49,089 nt of DNA, taken from contig NZ_JAIMBY010000022.1 in NCBI RefSeq assembly GCF_026191915.1, forward strand, positions 1 to 49,089, read 5' to 3'. The translations under genes were made by a program, and so were the position numbers. The number at the start of each line of letters is the position of its first letter. The stretch's first letter is position 1. The notes under the pieces are model-generated. The model had not been told where the DNA came from and ran no database searches. It was given only the letters and a program-made list of their open reading frames with translations. Below are positions 35,067-43,152 of the stretch, in pieces. The DNA is from Acidiphilium sp. PA (GTDB lineage: Bacteria; Pseudomonadota; Alphaproteobacteria; Acetobacterales; Acetobacteraceae).

Positions 35067-35096
35067 TTGACAATCTATCGGTAATTTGTCGATATA
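35067..35096 (+). promoter_or_regulatory. Promoter and palindromic operator of the regulator
   Basis: TTGACA (35067-35072) and GATATA (35091-35096) are 18 bases apart in the divergent gap between the hydantoinase and the regulator. TATCG-gtaatttgt-CGATA (35076-35094) overlaps the spacer and -10 box and is a candidate binding site for the MarR-like protein. Confidence 0.5.
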
Positions 35097-35125
35097 AAGT
35101 TTCATTGCGGCACGGGGTACGTGAC

Positions 35126-35701
35126 ATGAAAGCGAAAATCGATCCCAGTAGCGGCGCCATGCTACCCGACAAAGCCGTCCGGAAAGACGGCCGTCGGGCG
35201 AGCGCCCCGGTCGTGTCCTCCGCCCACCTCGCCGCCGGGCGATCCCCCGCATTGTCGGAAGTGGAATTCGGTCTCAACCTCGCGGCGATGGCCTATCAAC
35301 GCTGGATGGTCCGCTGCATGGCCGCCGCGGGTATGCCCGGTCTGTCACCGCTTGAAGTTCTGGTGCTGCACACAGTCCGTCATCGCGACCGACCCAAGCG
35401 CTTCGCGGACATCATGCTCGTCCTCGACATCGAGGAAATCCATCTGATCACCTACGTCATCCGCAAACTAACAAGCGCCGGCCTCGTGACCGTGACACGC
35501 GCTGGCAAGGACAGGCTGATCAGCACCAGCCCATCCGGCGTCGCGCTGTGTGCGCGCTATCACGAAATCCGCGAGGATCTGCTGGTCTCCGCCATCGGAG
35601 CCGTCGGGCCGGGCGATGCGATGCTCAGCGAAATGGCCGCATTACTGCGCGGACTTTCAGGAACCTACAATCAGGCGGCCCGCGCCGCGACAACACTGTA
35701 A
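35126..35701 (+). CDS. MarR-like winged-helix regulator
   Basis: A 191-residue protein whose residues about 75-165 form a winged-helix pattern of MarR type (LSPLEVLVLHTVRHR, FADIMLVLDIEEIHLITYVIRKLTSAGLV, then the wing TRAGKDRLISTSPSG). The N-terminal 45 residues are basic and probably disordered. It lies between the divergent hydantoinase and the co-directional transporter, so it likely controls both. An in-frame ATG at 35161 is an alternative start. Confidence 0.72.
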   Translation: MKAKIDPSSGAMLPDKAVRKDGRRASAPVVSSAHLAAGRSPALSEVEFGLNLAAMAYQRWMVRCMAAAGMPGLSPLEVLVLHTVRHRDRPKRFADIMLVLDIEEIHLITYVIRKLTSAGLVTVTRAGKDRLISTSPSGVALCARYHEIREDLLVSAIGAVGPGDAMLSEMAALLRGLSGTYNQAARAATTL

Positions 35702-35733
35702 TCCGCCCTCAGACCCGATACGGAAGGACCACC

Positions 35734-37011
35734 ATGGCCGATAACGGAATAACGATCGAGACCGCGTCTCCTATCGCCGAGAGCGGCAGCCTCGCGGCCT
35801 TATTCCGGGCGATGAATCCCACTGAGTGGCGCACCTTCCGGGCCTGCGCCGGCGGCTGGGGGCTCGATGGCATGGATTTCATGCTCTACCCGCTGATCAT
35901 CGGCACCATCATGCACCAATGGGCGGTCGCCCCCGGCCCCGCGGGTTTCGCCGCAACCCTGACCCTGCTGGCCTCCGCGATCGGCGGATGGCTCGCCGGC
36001 TACGTCTCCGACCGGATCGGCCGCGTGCGGGTGCTGCAGATCACCATTCTGTGGTTTTCCCTCTTCAGCCTGTTATCGGCCTTCGTGCAGAATTTCGACC
36101 AGTTGATCATCTGCCGCGCCCTGCTCGGCTTCGGGTTCGGCGGTGAATGGGCGGCGGGAGCCATCCTGATGGGCGAGACGATCCGTCCGCAATTCCGCGG
36201 CCGCGCGGTGGGGTCCGTGCAGTCGGCCTGGGCGGTTGGCTGGGGGATCGCGGTGCTGGCGCAGGCGATCATCTTTTCGATCCTTCCGCCCGCCATCGCC
36301 TGGCGCGCGATGTTCGCGGTGGGCGCCCTCCCGGCCCTTCTGGTACTCTATCTGCGCCGCAACGTCGCCGAACCCGCCATCTCCGTTGCCGCGCGCCGAA
36401 CCGGCACGCCCGGCATTCTCACGATTTTCGGGCGTGAGACGATCATGATCACCCTGCTCGGCAGCCTACTCTCGACCGGCGCGCAGGGCGGTTATTACGC
36501 GATCACCTTCTGGCTGCCGACCTTCCTGAAAGTCGATCGTCACCTCAGTGTCGTCGGCAGCACCGGCTACCTCGCGATCCTGATCGCCGGTAGTTTCATC
36601 GGCTACCTGGCCGGCGCGTGGCTATCGGACCGTCTGGGTCGGCGCAAGGTATTCCTGATTTTCTCGGCGGGCGCGATCGTCACCATCCTCGCCTACACCC
36701 AGCTCACGATTTTGAACGACGCGATGCTGGTGCTCGGCTTTCCGCTGGGATTTTTCGCAAGCGGCTATTTCTCGGCGATGGGCCCGTTTCTTACTGAATT
36801 GTTCCCCACGCGTCTGCGCGGCTCGGGACAGGGCTTCACGTATAATTTCGGTCGCGGCCTCGGCGCCCTGTTTCCCGCTTTGATCGGCTACCTCACCCAG
36901 TCGATCGGCTACGGTAACGCGATCGCGATTTTCGCCGTCGCCGCCTACGCGCTGTTCTTCCTCGCCGCCTTCGCTTTGCCCGAAACGCGGGGCCGCGTGC
37001 TGACGGCGTGA
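35734..37011 (+). CDS. MFS transporter (aromatic/organic acid symporter type)
   Basis: A 425-residue protein with about 12 membrane helices and the MFS loop signature GYVSDRIGRVRVL between helices 2 and 3, repeated as AGAWLSDRLGRRKVF in the second half. The start GLDGMDFMLYPLI resembles aromatic and sialic acid symporters. GGAAGGA precedes ATG 35734. It is probably the uptake system for the substrate of the neighbouring hydantoinase and amidohydrolase. Confidence 0.87.
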   Translation: MADNGITIETASPIAESGSLAALFRAMNPTEWRTFRACAGGWGLDGMDFMLYPLIIGTIMHQWAVAPGPAGFAATLTLLASAIGGWLAGYVSDRIGRVRVLQITILWFSLFSLLSAFVQNFDQLIICRALLGFGFGGEWAAGAILMGETIRPQFRGRAVGSVQSAWAVGWGIAVLAQAIIFSILPPAIAWRAMFAVGALPALLVLYLRRNVAEPAISVAARRTGTPGILTIFGRETIMITLLGSLLSTGAQGGYYAITFWLPTFLKVDRHLSVVGSTGYLAILIAGSFIGYLAGAWLSDRLGRRKVFLIFSAGAIVTILAYTQLTILNDAMLVLGFPLGFFASGYFSAMGPFLTELFPTRLRGSGQGFTYNFGRGLGALFPALIGYLTQSIGYGNAIAIFAVAAYALFFLAAFALPETRGRVLTA

Positions 37012-37096
37012 CCCTAATGGCTCGCCTTCCCCGCTGACCCAGGCGTCAGCTTCCTCACGATGATCGGATCGTCGCCGGCTAGGAGCTTGTCGGACT

Positions 37097-37895
37097 TCAC
37101 CGAAATTTACGATTTCGTAGAATTATACGTCTTATCGACCGCGGCTTGGTACGAGCGAATTCCGCCGCGATGGCTTCGATGATCGAGGTCTTGCCGGTTC
37201 CCGGTGGTCCGGCGAGCGGGATCTTCCAGATGCCGGGCTGATGGTGCCGGTTCCACCAGTCGATCCGCTATAAGAATGTCGGAATTTCCGCCTTCACCTG
37301 ATCGAACATCGGATGGATTTGAAGTCGGGCCGTGTTCTCCAGATCGACTCTCTCGCGGCGGTAGTGGAAGGTTTCTTCCCCGTTGCTGCTGAACATATCC
37401 ACCGTGTGGATCCCCTTGTTGTCGAGCAGTTTCAGGATGAGACGCCGGTTCAACCCCATCGGGATCCGGTTCAGGGCGTCGATCGAAGCGTGATATCCGA
37501 TCAGATATGTGACGATCTGTCAGCTGAAACTGCAGGAAATCACGAACATGGGCGGGATGCCGGTGATCGTGATCGTGAAGGTTCGGGGCATTGAGCCGTC
37601 GAACGTTGTCTGCCACCGACCGATTTTCGTCATGCCCATGGTGGTGCGGACATAGCGGCGACCTTTATGCCGCTTTCTATTGGCAATCTGCATGATCCTC
37701 GCCACCATGCCGTCGTCTTGGACGATGATGCCGAACGGTCGATCGTTCCCATCATCGCTGGTCCGGTTTGCCTGATACCATGCCCCGAGTTGATGGCTGA
37801 CGCTCGGTTTGTTTCGTCGGCGCAAGCCGGTATCGGACTGGCTGAGCCAGTCCGAGATCAGGCGAGGGACGATGAAGGAGGGGGGTCTCTTGCAT
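37097..37895 (-). pseudogene. Decayed AAA-type ATPase gene, right island border
   Basis: The - strand encodes an ATPase with Walker A LAGPPGTGKTSIIEAIAAEF near 37200. It has an in-frame TGA (37520-37522, probably former Trp), a TAG (37268-37270) and loss of the C-terminal half after 37097. The start ATG 37895 has AAGGAG 6 bases upstream. The first codons run out of frame after a run of six C (37880-37885 as G on the + strand); removing one C gives a continuous MQETPSFIVPRLISDWLS start. A BCS1-like ATPase is the closest type I can suggest. Confidence 0.65.
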
Positions 37896-37905
37896 CATCA
37901 TCTCC

Positions 37906-38298
37906 TTATGACCAACCGATGTGGGTGGCACCTATGGCGCGGCTTTCGCGAGCCATGACGGCGAGCTGGTGCAGGCGTTTCTGGACATACCCCTCCACTC
38001 GCCCGCCGATGATGATCGCCATGCCGTAATCGGTCTGGCTGGTGCGGACGTCCATCGCGGGCGAGGGGTGATCGATCGATCCCCGCAGCGCGCGGGTCGT
38101 GCGATCGAGGAAGTTATCGATCGGAACCGGGACGTCGCTGACGCTTGTCTCCGGAAAACCCAGTTTCTCCAGCACATCAAGCGCATTGGCGTTGCACATG
38201 TTGATGCTGAACCGGTCATCGTCGGTGTCGCAGCCCGCCGGGATGCGCCAGATGTTTTCGGCCGCGTTGAACACATACGGCATGAAGTCGATGCTCAT
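37906..38298 (-). CDS. Plasmid protein, unknown
   Basis: A 130-residue soluble protein starting MSIDFMPYVFNAAENIW, with CNANALDVLEKLGF in the middle. ATG 38298 overlaps the upstream stop by one base and has GGAGG 7 bases upstream; a GTG one codon earlier is possible. It is the second gene of the L4 unit. The decayed ATPase followed it directly. No family recognised. Confidence 0.7.
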   Translation of the reverse strand: MSIDFMPYVFNAAENIWRIPAGCDTDDDRFSINMCNANALDVLEKLGFPETSVSDVPVPIDNFLDRTTRALRGSIDHPSPAMDVRTSQTDYGMAIIIGGRVEGYVQKRLHQLAVMARESRAIGATHIGWS

Positions 38299-38516
38299 CA
38301 CACGGCCTCCGGGAACAGGGTGGCGAGGCTGGTGCCTGTGACTTCGATCTTGCCGATGCCATCACCGCTGATCGCGTAGCCGCGACCGATTTCGGGATGT
38401 CGGCCAAGCCAGTATTGGGCGTATTCCCGGGCCGGTTCGATCGTGTCGAACTCGCGGGTCTCGCTGTGGCGATCCACCGAGCTGTAGCGGACCTTGATGC
38501 GGGTTTGGTCGGTCAT
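38298..38516 (-). CDS. Small plasmid protein, unknown
   Basis: A 72-residue soluble protein (MTDQTRIKVRYSSVDRHSE). ATG 38516 has AAAGGA 9 bases upstream. The 27 bases just above its ribosome site (CGATGG, TCTTCA, AGATAAC) resemble those above the gene at 39121-39564, so the two share a duplicated promoter or leader end. First gene of the L4 unit. Confidence 0.68.
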   Translation of the reverse strand: MTDQTRIKVRYSSVDRHSETREFDTIEPAREYAQYWLGRHPEIGRGYAISGDGIGKIEVTGTSLATLFPEAV

Positions 38517-38569
38517 CGTTGTGTTCCTTTCGATGTTATCTTCTGTTTGAAGACCCCATCGAACGGCCG

Positions 38570-38697
38570 CCGGCCGGAGAGGCAGGCAAGGGCGCGGTCT
38601 CGCCCCACTTGGGGGGCCAGCCGCGGGAACTGAGCCACGCGCAGCCTGCCCCTTGGCAGGCAAGCATGGCGAAACCCTTGCCGGCCCGGCCGGCCGG
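38570..38697 (-). promoter_or_regulatory. Leader inverted repeat L4
   Basis: Arms 38570-38592 and 38675-38697 pair through CCGGCCGG and GGCAAGGG blocks separated by an unpaired 7-base segment on each side. An inner perfect hairpin GCCTGCC-cctt-GGCAGGC lies at 38644-38661. The structure starts 54 bases before the 72-residue gene. Confidence 0.6.
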
Positions 38698-38719
38698 TGG
38701 CAGTGATGATGTTGTTTCC

Positions 38720-39120
38720 TGTTGCTTATTGATTATCGATCAACTTGTTCTTTTCTGACTGCCGTTCTGCCGGATGATTGGCTGGTTTATCTGGCATTCA
38801 GGGTTTGCTGCGACGGATGATTGCTCCGTGCATTGCGTATCGTCTGATATATTGACGAACCGTAGCGTCCTGTCAGAATAGTTCCGACAATTTCTTCCGC
38901 CGGCGATTCCGGTAGATCGGCGACCTGCCCGTTGGAAGCTCCGACACAATCGTGGCCTACCCGGAATGCTGTGCCGGGAAAGACGTTGTTCAATGCGTCC
39001 AGTATGGACGCGTCGATACGACCGGCGAGTATTCGGTCTCCATTCCGTCCGGGAGCAGTTCAGCCTTGCCCCGACGGAATACTGGAATGGGACCGGGCTC
39101 GATGGCGACGTGTGGCCCGA
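38720..39120. other. Gene-poor spacer with a possible promoter
   Basis: No convincing gene. The left part is A/T-rich and contains TTGAT-tatcg-ATCAA near 38730. TTGACG near 38851 followed 16 bases later by CAGAAT could be a + strand promoter, but no good reading frame follows. Possibly decayed sequence. Confidence 0.35.
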
Positions 39121-39564
39121 TCAGGGGAACACGCCGACGCGTGATCCAATCCGGCGGCCGGTTTCATCCTTCAGGGCCGGATCCGGATCGTCGGCGATGC
39201 CGAGCGTCGCGGTCTCGGCCGTGATCCGCGCGGCGAAGCGAAGCGTGCGGCCGACCTGATCGAGTTTGTTGATCGGGAAGGGCACGAGATCCAGCACCCT
39301 ACAGGACGGCCACTGGCGGATGACTATGGTGTTGCACACCGCGTCGAGCGACCAGGTGATATATCCGGCCAGCGCGCCGTTGGAGACGTCGGCACGGATC
39401 AGGCGAAGCAGCGTCAGTTCGGCAGGCGATTCTGGCGCATCCAGCATGGCGCGAAAGGCCTCCGTCGTGCGGACGTTGGGTGCTTTGTTATTCCGAGCGA
39501 CGTGGGACGCAAGGAGGGCGGTCGGTGTCGGGTGTAGCGCGACCACATTGTAGGTGCTGCTCAT
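39121..39564 (-). CDS. Plasmid protein, unknown
   Basis: A 147-residue soluble protein starting MSSTYNVVALHPTPTALLA, with a central WSLDAVCNTIVIRQWPSCRVLDLVPF. ATG 39564 is chosen because AAGGA lies 7 bases upstream; an in-frame ATG at 39582 is the alternative. It is the only gene of the L5 unit. No family recognised. Confidence 0.68.
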   Translation of the reverse strand: MSSTYNVVALHPTPTALLASHVARNNKAPNVRTTEAFRAMLDAPESPAELTLLRLIRADVSNGALAGYITWSLDAVCNTIVIRQWPSCRVLDLVPFPINKLDQVGRTLRFAARITAETATLGIADDPDPALKDETGRRIGSRVGVFP

Positions 39565-39636
39565 TTTCTGATCCTTGATCATGGGGTTATCTTTTTCCTG
39601 AAGACAACCATCGCGCGGCCGCGGCCTGACCGGCCG

Positions 39637-39695
39637 GGCAAGGGCGCGCGCCTCTATCGGCGCGCGGGCCGCCCTATGCGGCCTACACCCTTGCC
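39637..39695 (-). promoter_or_regulatory. Leader inverted repeat L5
   Basis: GGCAAGGG (39637-39644) pairs with CCCTTGCC (39688-39695), the same base sequence as in L4. Inside are two perfect hairpins, CGCGCGCC-tctatc-GGCGCGCG (39645-39666) and GGCCGC-cctat-GCGGCC (39667-39683), giving a clover-like shape 73 bases before the gene. Confidence 0.6.
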
Positions 39696-39857
39696 GGGAC
39701 GTGCAGGGCCGTGGCAGGCGGGCAGGGACTCTGATTGACCGGCCGGGGTCAGGTGAATGAATCGGCCCGATTGCCTGTCAATATTCACTGTCCGCCTAAG
39801 CGGCGGTGTATCGGTGGTCTGCTATATGACGTGGTTCGTTTACGATGAGGTGTTTCA

Positions 39858-40142
39858 ATGGCGCTGGAAGGCACCAAACCCGCTGGGCTCGGTCATCGCT
39901 GGACCGAGGCCGAGGACCGCATTCTCTATGAGGGGTTTCTCTTCAACGAGAAGCCAAGGACCATCAGCATAAGATGCGGCAGGAGCCTCTCCGCAATCCG
40001 TCAGCGCCTGATCCGTCTTGACCTGATCGACGGGCAGGGGGTGCGCAACAACAATCCGCCACTGTTCGATCAGATCCGTGCCACGTTTCATGCCAACGCG
40101 GTATCGGGTGGCGGAAAATCTGCCGGGGAGACCAATGCCTGA
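39858..40142 (+). CDS. Small SANT/HTH-like protein, unknown
   Basis: A 94-residue protein with a Myb/SANT-like or HTH pattern (RWTEAEDRILYEGFLF, then IRCGRSLSAIRQRLIRL, about residues 14-55). GAGGTG lies 6 bases before ATG 39858. It overlaps the SRAP gene as TGATG, so the two are coupled. It probably binds DNA. It is one of the few + strand genes of the leading region. Confidence 0.65.
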   Translation: MALEGTKPAGLGHRWTEAEDRILYEGFLFNEKPRTISIRCGRSLSAIRQRLIRLDLIDGQGVRNNNPPLFDQIRATFHANAVSGGGKSAGETNA

Positions 40143-40849
40143 TGTGCGGCAGGATTGCCCAGAGCTTCCCTGACGGATCGCTGGATCGCCTGATTGGCAT
40201 CCCCGGTGCGAAAATCCCCCGTGCGTTGCGATGGAACGTCTCACCCGGTCAGAGTGTCGTTGCGATCCACCAGGGCGACGGTCGCAAGCGGCAGTTCTGC
40301 ATGCCGGAGTGGGGCTTCGTGGCACCCTGGGAGAAGGTTGCCGAGCTCGCGCGGATCAAGCCGATCAACGCCAAAGCGGAGACCGTGGCGGCGAGCAAGC
40401 TGTTTGGCAGCTCGTTCAAATCGCGCCGCTGTCTGGTGCCGGTGCGCTGCTGGTATGAATGGAAAACGATCGCTCCCGGCGTGAAGCAGCCGTACGCGCT
40501 CGGCCGCACTGACGCCGAGCCGATCACGCTGGGCGGGATCATCTCGTTACGCCGGCCCCACCGGGATTTTCCGGTGGAATTATCGCTGGCGATCATCACC
40601 ACGCCGGCACCTGATTCACTCGCGGATATCCATGCTCGGGCGCCGCTGGTGATCGATCAAGCGGATTGGCCGGTCTGGCTTGGCGAGGTTTCGGGGGATC
40701 CGTCCGGTATTCTCAAGCGAAGCACGGTAGGCGCGGTGGGCGCGTGGCCCGTTTCCGGCGCGGTCAATCGCGCGACGACTGATTGTCCGGATTTGGTCGA
40801 GCCGGTTGAGATCGTGGCCTCGGCGATGGCGGCTGAGGGTATTGCATGA
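40142..40849 (+). CDS. SRAP/YedK-like abasic-site protein
   Basis: A 235-residue SOS-response-associated peptidase (HMCES/YedK) family protein. Cys2 (MCGR) is the nucleophile that crosslinks to abasic sites in single-stranded DNA. Conserved features include NAKAET (Asn and Glu of the active site), CLVPVRCWYEW and the His in IHARAPLVI. Such proteins protect abasic sites in ssDNA and fit the arrival of single-stranded plasmid in the recipient. Confidence 0.87.
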   Translation: MCGRIAQSFPDGSLDRLIGIPGAKIPRALRWNVSPGQSVVAIHQGDGRKRQFCMPEWGFVAPWEKVAELARIKPINAKAETVAASKLFGSSFKSRRCLVPVRCWYEWKTIAPGVKQPYALGRTDAEPITLGGIISLRRPHRDFPVELSLAIITTPAPDSLADIHARAPLVIDQADWPVWLGEVSGDPSGILKRSTVGAVGAWPVSGAVNRATTDCPDLVEPVEIVASAMAAEGIA

Positions 40850-40915
40850 GGAATGAGCCGGTTGCGGCCGTGACGGCCGTGACCTCCATTGGCCTCCTGA
40901 TCCGCGCGGGGCAGA

Positions 40916-41929
40916 TCATCCCACGCTTGCTCTCGTCAGGGCTTCGTTCCAGTCCTTTGCCGCGTCGGGTGGCCGCAACCTTTCGATGGTCACGGCGATC
41001 GATGCGATCGTCGCCTCGATCCGTGCGGCATGGCGATCCCCGGCCGCATCGGCATCGGTAGCGATGACCAGAGTGCCGCCGGCGGATCCGAGCTCCCCGA
41101 CCAGCTGACGCAGCGCCGCGACGGTGCCCGGCCCCAACCCGCCGGTGGTGGCAACATAGATCGTGTCCGTCCGGCTTGGCTCAAGGGCGGCGAGGCTCAA
41201 GGCGTCGATAGGTGCTTCGGTCACCGCGACCCGCCGGGGATATCCGGTCGTGTCGCCGGGCGCGAACCGGAACAGGCTCTTCTGTCCGCCGCGGAGAACG
41301 CCCCGGTAACCCGGGCCGCGCGCCTCGATGCCGGTCAATCTGCCCTCGTGGTCCCGATGGGCGAACCAGGCGCAGCCGAACCCGCCGGCACGGATGCAAT
41401 CCTGTGCCGCGGCAGCGGCGAGGATGGTGGCGGGCAGATGCCGTTCCCGAGCGAGATAGCCCCAGGCTTTCGTAGAGGGGCGCAGCGCAGGCTTCGCCTG
41501 CCAGCGGACCAAGGGACAGACCGTCTCGATCCGATCCGACATTGAGCCGGCAACAGCGACCGGTCCTGACGGGGCAATGCCGGCGATCGCGCGGAGCGTC
41601 TGGCGGACATGGCCGAAGTTGCGATCGGGGTGGAGGAACTGGATCAGGCTGAAGCAATCGCCTTTCTCGTCGCCGAGCGGGTTCCACCAGCCCTTGTCGT
41701 CATGGGTGACGATCAGGATCTCGCCGGAGCCGCGGCGGTATTTCACCGCGCGCCGGGAACTTTCAGCCGGATCGACGTGCCATCCTTCGCGTTCGAGGAT
41801 GAGGGCGCAGGAGACGGTCCGCCGCAGCAGATCGACCTCGCTGGCGTTGTTGTCACGGTCGCCCCGCCGGGTGCCGGATCGCTGGCCGGGCAGGGGCGGG
41901 TATCCGGTGGTGTCGGTGGATGAGATCAT
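40916..41929 (-). CDS. DUF3991/Toprim-domain protein
   Basis: A 337-residue protein with an N-terminal region like DUF3991 (about 35-125, GWWNPLGDEKGDCFSLIQFL) and a C-terminal Toprim-like domain: VAVTEAPIDALSLAALE (catalytic Glu) and LVIATDADAAGDRHA (DxD). Proteins of this type are common on conjugative plasmids and are thought to act on DNA during transfer or replication, like plasmid primases. AGGAG precedes ATG 41929. Only gene of the L6 unit. Confidence 0.82.
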   Translation of the reverse strand: MISSTDTTGYPPLPGQRSGTRRGDRDNNASEVDLLRRTVSCALILEREGWHVDPAESSRRAVKYRRGSGEILIVTHDDKGWWNPLGDEKGDCFSLIQFLHPDRNFGHVRQTLRAIAGIAPSGPVAVAGSMSDRIETVCPLVRWQAKPALRPSTKAWGYLARERHLPATILAAAAAQDCIRAGGFGCAWFAHRDHEGRLTGIEARGPGYRGVLRGGQKSLFRFAPGDTTGYPRRVAVTEAPIDALSLAALEPSRTDTIYVATTGGLGPGTVAALRQLVGELGSAGGTLVIATDADAAGDRHAARIEATIASIAVTIERLRPPDAAKDWNEALTRASVG

Positions 41930-42014
41930 GGCGAAGCTCCTGGTCTGGGTTCATCGTCGGAAGGCGGTCGCGCCTTTCGACGGACGCCACGCTGCGAGAT
42001 GCGGGAGGGGTGGG

Positions 42015-42105
42015 TGAAGCGCAGTCGGGCGGGGCCGGCCTGCGAGCGCGCGGGCCTGTGGGCCAGCGCGGTGAGCGACGCTGCCCCGCTGTAGGCTGCG
42101 CTTCA
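42015..42105 (-). promoter_or_regulatory. Leader inverted repeat L6
   Basis: TGAAGCGCAG (42015-42024) pairs perfectly with CTGCGCTTCA (42096-42105), and GCGGGGC (42029-42035) with GCCCCGC (42083-42089). It lies 86 bases before the Toprim gene. The rest of the 412-base gap, toward the ProQ/FinO-like gene, shows no gene. Confidence 0.6.
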
Positions 42106-42342
42106 GGGAGGGGAGGGCGGCGCTCTCCACTCCTTCAGGCGCGCGTCGGCGCGAGCAGGGAGACCGGGTCATCGGAGATTGGCGGTTGTCGAAATCGATG
42201 GGCGTTGTGGGGGTGATCGCCCGAAGACCGGTGAGGGCCACGGGAGGAAGCGCTCTTGCGGCTGATCGTGTGGTGTGCAGAAATCGGAACACTGCCGGTT
42301 CCGACGCGTAGGACCGGACCCGTTTGATGAGGTGAGGTGACG

Positions 42343-42891
42343 ATGGCGTGGCAGTGGCGGACGCTCGATCGGGATAAATGGAACGAGGCGAGCGAGCTGC
42401 TCGACATCGTTGCGGCCCGCTATACTGTGCTCGTCGCGCGTCCAGCCAAGCCGCTGGCGATCGGGACGGGCGATCGGCTCAAGACAATGCGAGCCGAGGT
42501 CGGGCTGACCGAAGAGCAGGCAGACCTTGTGCTGGTGCGGGTTACGAGGACATCGAGCTATCTTGCCGCACTGGCGCGGGGTGGTCCGCGCTATGACCTC
42601 GAGGGTGAGATTGCCGGTGAGGTCAGTGAGGCGGAGCGGAAGGCGGCCGGGGCGGTGCTTGCCGCCCGTCGCGCGCGCCGGCGCGCGCGGATCGATGCCG
42701 ACAACGCGTGTCGATCCGCAGAGAGTGACCAAGCGAATGACGCTGGCGAGGGTTCAGCAGAAGCGGCTGACACAACCGACGTGCGTGGTGCCGAGACGAA
42801 CAAAGCGGGCGATCCGGTCGATGCTGGCGGGGCAACCCAGGCCGGCGCGGTGAGTGACGCGGGCGGCTCGGACGATCGGGCCGCAGCCTGA
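42343..42891 (+). CDS. ProQ/FinO-domain RNA-binding protein
   Basis: A 182-residue protein whose residues about 25-105 match the ProQ/FinO fold: ARPAKPLAIGTGDRLK, then a helical stretch with the aromatic/Ser pattern of RY, and GPRYDLEGEIAGEVSEAER. The C-terminal 75 residues are low-complexity acidic (Ala/Gly/Asp/Thr). FinO-type chaperones bind the base of stem-loops with single-stranded tails; FinO of F-like plasmids controls transfer through an antisense RNA. ATG 42343 is chosen because GAGGTG lies just upstream. It is divergent from the Toprim gene. Confidence 0.7.
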   Translation: MAWQWRTLDRDKWNEASELLDIVAARYTVLVARPAKPLAIGTGDRLKTMRAEVGLTEEQADLVLVRVTRTSSYLAALARGGPRYDLEGEIAGEVSEAERKAAGAVLAARRARRRARIDADNACRSAESDQANDAGEGSAEAADTTDVRGAETNKAGDPVDAGGATQAGAVSDAGGSDDRAAA

Positions 42892-43128
42892 TCATACCGG
42901 GTCGTGGTAGTGGCGCTCGATCCGCTCCAGATGATCGTGGTGCTGGCGTTCCTTGACCTGAAGCTTCGGGGTATCGACAACGATGCGCGACCAGTACCGG
43001 CCGCGTTCGTCGTACACAAAGCCGAGGCGGTCGAGATCGATACCTGAGGGGCGATCCCCTTTCGTGCGGGTGATGACGCATCTGAAGCCCTCGCAGTCGA
43101 ATTCGTCGCGAGGTTTGAGCACGGCCAT
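42892..43128 (-). CDS. Small plasmid protein, unknown
   Basis: A 78-residue soluble protein with a charged, His-rich C-terminal helix (QHHDHLERIERHYHD). It is the third gene after ssb1 and the Mom-like gene, 24 bases downstream of the latter. Its stop abuts the stop of the converging ProQ/FinO-like gene. No family recognised. Confidence 0.68.
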   Translation of the reverse strand: MAVLKPRDEFDCEGFRCVITRTKGDRPSGIDLDRLGFVYDERGRYWSRIVVDTPKLQVKERQHHDHLERIERHYHDPV

Positions 43129-43152
43129 GTTCCTCTCCTTTCATGTGCCGGT

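Noticed and set aside
39637-39695. tRNA-like cloverleaf
   Set aside because: Two inner stems and a closing stem are present, but no T-loop sequence, anticodon arm or CCA end fits a tRNA.
40846-41061. 71-codon + strand frame coupled to the SRAP stop
   Set aside because: ATGA overlap is suggestive, but most of it is antisense to the Toprim gene and the translation turns Arg/Ser-rich without any motif.
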